NCBI GenBank assembly: GCA_009928265.1
Contig: RFPR01000006.1
Span: 1-29,021, forward strand
Direction: 5' to 3'
DNA length: 29,021 nt
Source of the DNA: Pseudomonadota bacterium
GTDB lineage: Bacteria; Verrucomicrobiota; Verrucomicrobiia; Chthoniobacterales; UBA6821
Shown: positions 23,731 through 29,021 of the stretch, one piece after another
Layout of the letters: each line of letters opens with the position of its first letter
Numbering within the stretch: the stretch's first letter is position 1
The notes under the pieces: generated by a model
Databases searched by the model: none
Seen by the model: the letters and a program-made list of their open reading frames with translations, nothing else
Told to the model about the DNA's origin: nothing
Program-made: the position numbers and the translations under genes

Positions 23731-25185
23731 ATGGGCACTTTTACTCCCTTCACCAGCATCGCCGAGACTCGCCGTCTTCTCCGGTCCAAGGAACTCTCTC
23801 CCGTCGAATTGCTCGAGAGCCTCGATCAGCGCATCGCCGCAGTCGACCCCAAGATCGGCGCCTACATCGAGCGTGACTTGGAGACAGCGAAAAAGGAGGC
23901 CGCGGCCGCTGATTTGAACAAACCCCTCGGCGGCATTCCGATTGGAATCAAGGATGCCATCAGCGTAGCCGGACAGCCTCTTCAGTCCGCTTCCCGTATC
24001 CTCGACGGCTACAACGCTCCCTATGATGCAACTGCCGTGGCGCGGCTCCGAGCTGCGGGAGCTGTTCCCTTCGGCCGCCTCAACATGGACGAGTTCGCCA
24101 TGGGCTCTTCCACGGAGAACTCCGCTTTCCAACTCACCCGCAATCCCTGGGATACCGGCCGTATCCCCGGAGGATCGAGCGGCGGTTCTGCGGCCGCTGT
24201 GGCCTCGGGCACGGCACTTGCCACCCTCGGATCAGACACCGGAGGATCGATCCGTCAGCCAGCAGCCCTCTGCGGATGCGTCGGTCTGAAGCCCACCTAC
24301 GGCCGCGTCTCCCGCTACGGACTGATCGCCTTTGCCTCCTCGCTCGACCAGATCGGCCCCCTCACCTCGACCGTCGAGGACAGCGCCCTGCTGATGAATG
24401 CCCTCGCGGGCCGCGATCCCCATGACTCGACCTCGTTGGAGCTTCCTGACGAAGACTTTACCGCTGAGATCGGCAAGGACCTCAAGGGCCTCCGAATCGG
24501 CGTCCCCAAGGAATACTTCGTCGACGGGATGGAGTCGGGAGTGCGCTCGGCTGTCGATGCCGCGATCAAGCAGATCGAGTCACTCGGAGCCGAACCCGTT
24601 GAGATCTCTCTGCCTCATACCGAGTATGCCGTAGCGGTCTATTACATCATCGCCGCCGCGGAGGCGTCGGCCAACCTTGCGCGCTTTGATGGCGTCCGCT
24701 ATGGCCGCAGGTCAAACGAGGCCAAGGACCTCGCCTCTCTTTACGCCAAGACCCGTGCCGAGGGCTTCGGCCGCGAGGTGAAGCGCCGCATCATCCTCGG
24801 CACCTACGTGCTGAGCAGCGGCTACTACGACGCCTATTACCTCCGCGCCCAGAAAGTCCGCACCCTGATCCGTCGCGATTTTGACCAGGCCTTCACCAAG
24901 GTCGACGCCATCGTCTCCCCGACGTCACCCGAGACCGCCTTCCGATTTGGTGAGAAGACCGATGACCCGCTCAAGATGTACCTCGCCGACATCTTCACGA
25001 TCGCCACGAACCTCGCCGGCATCTGCGGTCTCAGCCTCCCCTGCGGATTCTCCAACCGCGACGGCGTCGATCTCCCCGTGGGACTCCAGCTTCTGGGCCG
25101 CCCCTTCGGCGAGAGCCGCCTCCTGCGCATTGGCCATGCCTACGAGCAGGCCACCGAGTGGCACAAGCGCAGGCCGGTTCTCTAA
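23731..25185 (+). CDS. gatA: Aspartyl/glutamyl-tRNA amidotransferase subunit A
   Basis: A 484-residue amidase-family enzyme that releases ammonia from glutamine for transfer to misacylated tRNA. The catalytic triad is readable: Lys74 in GIPIGIKDAISVAG, Ser149 in GGSSGGSAAAVASG, and nucleophile Ser173 in GSDTGGSIRQPAALCGCVG, followed by GLKPTYGRVSRYGLIAFASSLDQIGP. The late block FTIATNLAGICGLSLPCGF is typical of the tRNA amidotransferase branch. gatB is not in the window. It is followed by a strong terminator at 25207. No SD is visible in its leader. Confidence 0.97.
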   Translation: MGTFTPFTSIAETRRLLRSKELSPVELLESLDQRIAAVDPKIGAYIERDLETAKKEAAAADLNKPLGGIPIGIKDAISVAGQPLQSASRILDGYNAPYDATAVARLRAAGAVPFGRLNMDEFAMGSSTENSAFQLTRNPWDTGRIPGGSSGGSAAAVASGTALATLGSDTGGSIRQPAALCGCVGLKPTYGRVSRYGLIAFASSLDQIGPLTSTVEDSALLMNALAGRDPHDSTSLELPDEDFTAEIGKDLKGLRIGVPKEYFVDGMESGVRSAVDAAIKQIESLGAEPVEISLPHTEYAVAVYYIIAAAEASANLARFDGVRYGRRSNEAKDLASLYAKTRAEGFGREVKRRIILGTYVLSSGYYDAYYLRAQKVRTLIRRDFDQAFTKVDAIVSPTSPETAFRFGEKTDDPLKMYLADIFTIATNLAGICGLSLPCGFSNRDGVDLPVGLQLLGRPFGESRLLRIGHAYEQATEWHKRRPVL

Positions 25186-25206
25186 GCGTAGTCAGGATCC
25201 CTTCCC

Positions 25207-25243
25207 AAAGCCCCGCCTCCGAAAGGACGCGGGGCTTTTTCTT
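25207..25243 (+). terminator. Rho-independent terminator after gatA
   Basis: A perfect ten-base stem AAAGCCCCGC (25207-25216) / GCGGGGCTTT (25229-25238) with a 12-base loop, then TTCTTT. It ends the gatC-gatA transcript, so gatB is not transcribed with them here. Confidence 0.92.
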
Positions 25244-25247
25244 TGGT

Positions 25248-25274
25248 CAGTTGCAGCAGTTGCAGCAGTTGCAG
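25248..25274 (+). repeat. 9-bp tandem repeat (TTGCAGCAG)
   Basis: TTGCAGCAG is repeated head to tail about three times (the unit begins at 25251, with partial units on each side). It lies in the 190-base gap between gatA and the PEP carboxylase gene, just after the terminator. The rest of that gap shows nothing else clear. Confidence 0.85.
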
Positions 25275-25375
25275 TCTCGCTGTGTCGTTCCGGCATCTTG
25301 TGGCTGCTCCCCCTACCTTCCGATCTTGGCAAAGTTTTTGCTTTGATTGGTTGAACTTTTTCGTCCCCAGAGGCG

Positions 25376-26173
25376 ATGATGCGCTCAAGTTTTACGATGG
25401 AAGAAAAATACATCTCCGAAGGCTTCGCAAAGATCGACCAGGATCTGCTCGAACTCATGACCTGCCTCGACGAGCTCCTTGAGGAACTCGGACAGAAAGA
25501 AGTCAAAAACCGTCTCCCTTGGATCCGGGAAGAGGAGCAGATCAAGGGGACCAAGGGCCTCGAGCAGGCTTATTCCATCGCCTTCCAGCTTCTCAACATT
25601 GTCGAGGCCAACGCCGCCGAGCGCACCCGCCGCCTCAAGGAGATCAGCCACGGCCTCTCCTCTCAGCGTGGACTCTGGGGTAATCAGCTCGAGCGTCTTG
25701 GAGAAAAGGGCTGGACCCCTGAGGAAATCGCCTCTTACCTCCCCTCAGTCCGTGTCGAGCCGGTCTTTACGGCGCATCCGACCGAGGCCAAGCGCGGGGC
25801 AGTTCTTGAGCAGCATCGGCTCATCCAGCAACTCCTCTCCGAGGGCGATCGCCCCGATCTCACCCCGAGCGAACGAAGCGAGATCCGCCGCAAGATAAAG
25901 ATCTGCCTCGAGCGCCTCTGGAGAAGTGGTGAAATCTTTCTCGACCAGCCCGAGGTCGCCGATGAGCGGAGGGCCCTGATGTTCTATCTGCGGGATATCC
26001 TTCCCGCGACCGTGACCCAGCTCGACAACAGACTGCGCTGGGCCTGGAACGAGCAGAATTACCCCAAGGACCTTCTTGGCGATCCCTCGACACGCCCGGT
26101 GATCCGCTTCGGCTCGTGGGTCGGAGGAGACCGGGACGGGCATCCGTTTGTGACGGCCGAGGTGACGCGCGAG
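25376..26173 (+). CDS. ppc: Phosphoenolpyruvate carboxylase, N-terminal part only (truncated at junction)
   Basis: The first 266 residues or so are PEP carboxylase, which fixes bicarbonate onto PEP to form oxaloacetate. The catalytic His134 lies in EPVFTAHPTEAKR, and FGSWVGGDRDGHPFVTAEVTR is the second conserved active-site block. A complete enzyme has about 900 residues, with the C-terminal two thirds including the glycine-rich catalytic loop missing here. The frame continues past 26,173 without a stop, but as Era sequence, not PEP carboxylase. ATG at 25376 or 25379 has AGAGG just upstream; ATG 25397 (MEEKYI) is an alternative. I take the truncation as an assembly break, not a gene loss. Confidence 0.9.
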
Positions 26174-26437
26174 CAGCTTTATCATCAACTACATCAAGAA
26201 TTGCCGTACGATGCGACCGTGCGCGCCATCAGTTGGGAGGAACGGAAAGATGGCAGTGTGGCCATTGCGCAAGAAATTGTGGTGATGCGCGCGAACCAGC
26301 GCAAAATTGTGCTGGGCGCTGGTGGCCAGCAGCTAAAAGCCATTGGCGTGGCCGCCCGCACCGAACTGGCCAAAGTGCTGGACCGCAAAGTCCACCTCAA
26401 CCTGACCGTGGTGGTGGATGAGACATGGAAACCATAA
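26156..26437 (+). CDS. era: GTPase Era, C-terminal KH-domain fragment
   Basis: From about AEVTREQLYHQLHQELPY on, the frame is the end of Era: the 'A-E-x-T-R-E-x-L/x-x-x-L-H-Q-E-L-P-Y' entry to the KH domain, the strand AISWEERKDGSVAIAQEIVVMR, the KH loop VLGAGGQQLKAIGVAAR (the Gly-x-x-Gly contact to 16S rRNA) and the final VHLNLTVVVDETW. Era is a ribosome-assembly GTPase. The GTPase domain (about 200 residues) is absent because the sequence before 26,156 belongs to another gene. The stop is followed closely by tRNA-Arg on the other strand. Confidence 0.92.
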   Translation, partial: AEVTREQLYHQLHQELPYDATVRAISWEERKDGSVAIAQEIVVMRANQRKIVLGAGGQQLKAIGVAARTELAKVLDRKVHLNLTVVVDETWKP

Positions 26438-26459
26438 CCCCCCCTACAGGCCTATCCGC

Positions 26460-26536
26460 TGGCGCACCCTAGAGGATTCGAACCTCTGGCCTGTTGCTTA
26501 GAAGGCAACTGCTCTATCCAGCTGAGCTAAGGGTGC
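26460..26536 (-). tRNA. tRNA-Arg (anticodon UCU)
   Basis: On the minus strand the sequence begins GCACCCTTAGCTCAGCTGGA (acceptor and D-arm), with the anticodon TCT (plus-strand AGA at 26500-26502) in the loop CTTCTAA between GTTGC and GCAAC, and the T-arm GAGGTTCGAATCCTC. The acceptor stem pairs GCACCCT with AGGGTGC, discriminator G, CCA encoded at 26460-26462. It reads arginine AGA/AGG codons. Confidence 0.97.
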
Positions 26537-26636
26537 ACGGGCGCGCCTGTTCTAGCATCGGGGGCCGCACAGGCCAACCCCCGGAACAGGCCACCCATTG
26601 TGCCAGCTTTTGATTAATGAACATTCACCAAAGCCC

Positions 26637-26957
26637 CTAGGCGATGGTTGAGTGTGTGCGGGCCGATGGCTTATCGCGAAAATTATCGAGATAGTTTTTG
26701 GGCGGAATGCGCCGCGTTCCCGGCTGGCTGATGGTATAAGCAAGCCCCTGTTTTTCGGCAAAGGCCACCGCGGCCTCAAGCGTGGAAAATGTCAGGCGCC
26801 CCAGAAGTTCGCCCAGCGTATCGCCGGCGCTGGCCCATCCCATCAGGGTTTCGGGGGTGCGGGCAGTTGGGCGTTCAGGCTCGATCAGCCAGTGGTGCGT
26901 TTTGCCCCGCCCCGATTGCGTGGCCGATTTGGAAGGCTGATAGATGCGAACTTGCAT
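26637..26957 (-). CDS. NDUFS4-like complex I accessory subunit (ETC_C1_NDUFA4 family)
   Basis: A 106-residue protein with the complete NDUFS4-type domain: MQVRIYQPSKSATQSGRGKT at the start, then HHWLIEPERPTARTPETLMGWASAGDTL, FSTLEAAVAFAEKQGLAYTISQP and the end PKNYLDNFR. The W-M/L-G-W-x-x-x-x-D and F-x-x-x-E-x-A-x-x-x-A-x-x-x-G-x-x-Y patterns are the family hallmarks. It is a supernumerary subunit of respiratory NADH dehydrogenase, found in Alphaproteobacteria and mitochondria, and is therefore a good taxonomic marker for this end of the window. ATG at 26957 is chosen; an in-frame extension to 27029 has no support. Confidence 0.92.
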   Translation of the reverse strand: MQVRIYQPSKSATQSGRGKTHHWLIEPERPTARTPETLMGWASAGDTLGELLGRLTFSTLEAAVAFAEKQGLAYTISQPGTRRIPPKNYLDNFRDKPSARTHSTIA

Positions 26958-27114
26958 GGCCAAATGGTAGCAGGCGATGGCCCGGAAGGGAAGACCGGGG
27001 CCGCGTACCTGAGTATCAAATGAAGGCAAAACTGGCTCTTTAAGGGTTGAAATTTCTGCCCGCTGTGGCAGGTTAGGGTTTCGTTGACTGTTTCTTGATA
27101 TGTCTTGAGGCCCT

Positions 27115-27576
27115 ATGCGTCACCCCTATTTCGATTGTTTTCAACTCATCGAGCGTCTGCACCGCCACTTTCTTGAGGTGGTGAAGATCGATTTGGATCG
27201 CGCCGGCATTCAAGATATCAACGCCGTGCAGGCGCTTATTCTGTATAACATTGGCCACGATGAGCTGACGGTGGGCGAGCTGACCGCGCGCGGTTACTAT
27301 CTTGGCACCAATGTCTCGTATAACGTGAAAAATCTGGTCGAAAGCGGTTATCTGCAGCAAGACCGGTCACCGCACGATAAACGCAGCGTGCGCGTGAAGC
27401 TGGCCGAGCGTGGGCTGCAGCTGCATCAACGTTTGCAGGAATCACTGGATAAACAAGTGGCCAAACTGGGCGCGGCGCAAATCGGGCAAGATGATTTGGC
27501 CAAAGCGAATGATGGCCTGCGCAAGCTGGAACGTTTTTGGACCAACATGCTGAATTTTGGCGGACTGGGGGATTAG
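27115..27576 (+). CDS. LdtR/MarR-like winged-helix transcription regulator
   Basis: A 153-residue winged-helix protein of the MarR superfamily. INAVQALILYNIGHDELTVGELTARGYYLGTNVSYNVKNLVESGYLQQDRSPHDKRSVRVKLAERG holds the helix-turn-helix and the wing with the D-K/R-R-S-V-R-V tip. The G-Y-Y-L-G-T/S-N-V-S-Y-N-V-K-x-L pattern is that of the alphaproteobacterial LdtR type, regulators associated with L,D-transpeptidase and stress genes. N- and C-terminal helices form the dimer interface. GAGG lies four bases before the ATG. No target gene is adjacent; the region downstream to 27,813 is non-coding. Confidence 0.9.
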   Translation: MRHPYFDCFQLIERLHRHFLEVVKIDLDRAGIQDINAVQALILYNIGHDELTVGELTARGYYLGTNVSYNVKNLVESGYLQQDRSPHDKRSVRVKLAERGLQLHQRLQESLDKQVAKLGAAQIGQDDLAKANDGLRKLERFWTNMLNFGGLGD

Positions 27577-27813
27577 TCTCTGGGGGCACACGGCTTGGGC
27601 GCGGAGGCAAACCATCGGCCACATATGCGCACCCCCCATGATGTTTTTGTTGTGATTGTGCCCATCATGAACAGGTCTGGGCCTCAATAACTGACCATGT
27701 GACATTTTTGTATAGGTCGCCAGGTGATATTTTTGTCATGACTTGCAAGACTTGTCATCTTCGGCAATGTTTTGTTAACACTAAACATTAAAGATTCGCC
27801 TATGGAGCTTTTG
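27577..27813. other. 237-base intergenic region, possibly with IS-like or operator repeats
   Basis: No gene seen. It holds the two 13-base repeats noted at 27699-27736 and a run rich in T with scattered TTGT motifs (27730-27780) that may include the promoter of the pilin-like gene, though I cannot place a convincing -35/-10 pair. Confidence 0.5.
27699..27736. repeat. Two 13-bp direct repeats (GTGAYATTTTTGT)
   Basis: GTGACATTTTTGT at 27699-27711 and GTGATATTTTTGT at 27724-27736, 25 bases apart, one mismatch. The surrounding text (GACATTTTT...AGGTCGCCAGGTGATATTTTT) recalls the ends of IS481-type elements, where such T-rich units are repeated, but no transposase is present. They may instead be a regulator's half-sites. 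Confidence 0.6.
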
Positions 27814-28452
27814 ATGCGCACATCCACCACACACGCAACCCGTTTACACCCCGAAAGCGGTATTGCCATTGGTCCTATTCTTTTCGTGGTCGCCATTCTG
27901 GGTATTCTGGCTGCGGCCATTGGCAGCGGCTCCTTTACCGCCGGCACATCGGCCGAGACATCGCGCACGCGCGCGGCCGCCATTGTGCAGATCGGGCAGA
28001 ACCTGAAAGTGGGGATGGATCGCATTGTGGGCTTAGGCACCGATGCCGCCAGCGTTGATTTGAACCCCGCCAACACCACCGCGGCCGATGATCTGTTTTC
28101 GCCCACGGGTGGTGGCATCAACCCGCCTTCGGTCACCATGGCCAATGCTACAACCGATTTGTGGTATTATCCTAAGTTTTCTGTGCCGGGTCTTGGCACA
28201 TCGGCCGATGAAATCGTGGCGATTTTGCGTGTATCCTCGGGCACGTGCGATTTTATCAACCTGCGTACGCTCGGGTCAACAACAGCCGTTGACAATTCGA
28301 CAGGCTATGCCTTGGGCGCTTGGCTGACCAACGCCTCAGTCACGGTGGCCAACTGGCCCAGCGTTCTCAACGCTCAACCCGCAGGTTGCGTGCGCAATAC
28401 CACCGCCAGCCACACGGGCTACTTCTTTTATCAGATTTTGGCCGTTCAGTAA
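27814..28452 (+). CDS. Pilin-like protein, single N-terminal helix
   Basis: About 212 residues. ATG at 27814 is preferred because GGAG lies six bases before it; ATG 27802 in the same frame has no SD. The N terminus ends in ATRLHPESGIAIGPILFVVAILG, then ILAAAIGSG, a single hydrophobic helix after a short charged leader, as in type IV pilins/pseudopilins, though the G|x-x-x-x-E cleavage site is not typical (ESG precedes the hydrophobic run). The helix is followed by TSRTRAAAIVQIGQNLKVGMDRIV, an amphipathic continuation. The C-terminal globular part has two Cys pairs possible (TCDF, GCVRN) and many Thr/Ser/Ala. Function unknown; membership of a pilin family is inference. Confidence 0.6.
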   Translation: MRTSTTHATRLHPESGIAIGPILFVVAILGILAAAIGSGSFTAGTSAETSRTRAAAIVQIGQNLKVGMDRIVGLGTDAASVDLNPANTTAADDLFSPTGGGINPPSVTMANATTDLWYYPKFSVPGLGTSADEIVAILRVSSGTCDFINLRTLGSTTAVDNSTGYALGAWLTNASVTVANWPSVLNAQPAGCVRNTTASHTGYFFYQILAVQ

Positions 28453-28517
28453 TTTCGGTCAAATAATTCCCCTTGGCGGCAAGCCCGAAACGTTTTATAC
28501 AGTGACCAGAGGTTCTC

Positions 28518-29021
28518 ATGCTTCGTGCATTTCTGTGCGTTGGCGCGGCTTTTCTTTTTGCGCTGTTTGTCTTTCCTGCCAGCACCTTCGCCCATGTCAT
28601 CGGCGCACCCGAACCGTGGGGGTTTGATCTCCAAAAAGCTTATTCGCCTGTCAAAGAAGTTTTTCATGATTTTCACAATTTCCTGCTGATCATCATCACG
28701 CTCATCACGCTGTTTGTGTTGGGGCTGTTGGTTTATGTTATAGTGCGTTACAACGCGCGCGCCAACCCCAAACCCGCCAGTTTTACTCACAATGTGAAGT
28801 TGGAAATTATCTGGACACTGGTGCCGGTCCTTATTTTGGTGGTCATTTTGGTGCCATCGCTGAAAATTTTATTCTACAGCGATAAAACCACCGAAGCCGA
28901 CCTGACCATCAAGGCTGTGGGGCATCAATGGTATTGGAGTTATGAGTATCCTGATCATGGTGGCTTTACCTTTGACAGCCGCCCCATCTGGGATGGGCCG
29001 GCCACGACAGCCGAAGATGCC
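28518..29021 (+). CDS. coxB: Cytochrome c oxidase subunit II, N-terminal part
   Basis: The gene runs off the end of the window. It has a signal peptide (MLRAFLCVGAAFLFALFVFP), then the mature start GAPEPWGFDLQKAYSPVKEVFHDFHN, two transmembrane helices (FLLIIITLITLFVLGLLVYVIV and IIWTLVPVLILVVILVPS), with KLEIIWT the conserved link, and the beginning of the cupredoxin domain: IKAVGHQWYWSYEYPDHG, with the conserved aromatic W-Y-W cluster where cytochrome c binds. The Cu(A) ligands lie beyond the window. AGAGG precedes the ATG by five bases. It is the first gene of what is probably a cox operon, 65 bases after the pilin-like gene. Confidence 0.95.
   Translation, partial: MLRAFLCVGAAFLFALFVFPASTFAHVIGAPEPWGFDLQKAYSPVKEVFHDFHNFLLIIITLITLFVLGLLVYVIVRYNARANPKPASFTHNVKLEIIWTLVPVLILVVILVPSLKILFYSDKTTEADLTIKAVGHQWYWSYEYPDHGGFTFDSRPIWDGPATTAEDA

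Noticed and set aside
25248..25274. CRISPR-like array in the TTGCAGCAG repeats
   Set aside because: The units are nine bases, directly adjacent and without spacers; a simple tandem repeat.
26156..26437. A real PEP carboxylase-Era fusion enzyme
   Set aside because: Both parts lack what they need to work, the joint falls at a shared short motif, and taxonomy changes at the same base; a chimeric assembly explains all of this.

Overview
The window reads as two different organisms joined at about position 26,160. From 1 to about 26,170 it is a GC-rich Gram-negative genome of the Planctomycetes-Verrucomicrobia-Chlamydiae group, most likely Verrucomicrobia. The pointers are a Minf_1886-type protein (a family I know only from Planctomycetes and Verrucomicrobia), an lpxK gene that implies lipid A, GatCA amidotransferase, and a gene style with many ATGA/GTGA overlaps and several leaders lacking a Shine-Dalgarno (SD) sequence. 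From about 26,160 to the end the genes are alphaproteobacterial: the KH end of Era, tRNA-Arg, an NDUFS4-type complex I accessory subunit, an LdtR/MarR-like regulator, a pilin-like protein and the start of coxB. The joint lies inside one open reading frame, where PEP carboxylase and Era share the residues AEVTRE. The simplest reading is a chimeric assembly.

Layout. 1-862: end of an ABC-F ATPase and dgkA (plus). 896-2107: secreted NlpC/P60-like protein (minus). 2307-2601: tRNA-Ser(GCU) followed 153 bases later by a second copy of its last 25 bases. 2602-4710: thrB and lpxK. 4714-6656: ruvA and an ATP-grasp-like protein of unknown function (minus). 6700-8223: secreted DUF1444-like protein, hypoxanthine phosphoribosyltransferase and YjbQ, all overlapping (plus). 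8241-19056: a nearly gapless minus-strand run of thirteen genes from asd down to a CrtC/AttH-like protein, with a small membrane protein gene after a 295-base gap. Within it lie FmdB, a second zinc-ribbon protein, two small open reading frames, a Minf_1886 protein, a two-domain M16 peptidase, a DUF1844 protein, a metal-type permease and its DUF1980 partner.

19120-20172: L,D-transpeptidase and two tandem tiny lipoproteins, each with its own terminator. 20219-25185: NIF3-like protein (minus), then ychF, dgt, gatC and gatA (plus) ending in a strong terminator. 25376-26437: the chimeric PEP carboxylase/Era frame. 26463-29021: the alphaproteobacterial part.

The verrucomicrobial part is mainly housekeeping: threonine synthesis (asd, thrB), envelope building (dgkA, lpxK, L,D-transpeptidase), DNA repair and nucleotide turnover (ruvA, hpt, dgt) and tRNA amidation (gatCA). 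The less ordinary part is 8,992-12,323, where three consecutive proteins (DUF1844, permease, DUF1980) all carry histidine-rich stretches, suggesting metal handling. I see no CRISPR array, no prophage, no complete insertion sequence and no clear new defence system.
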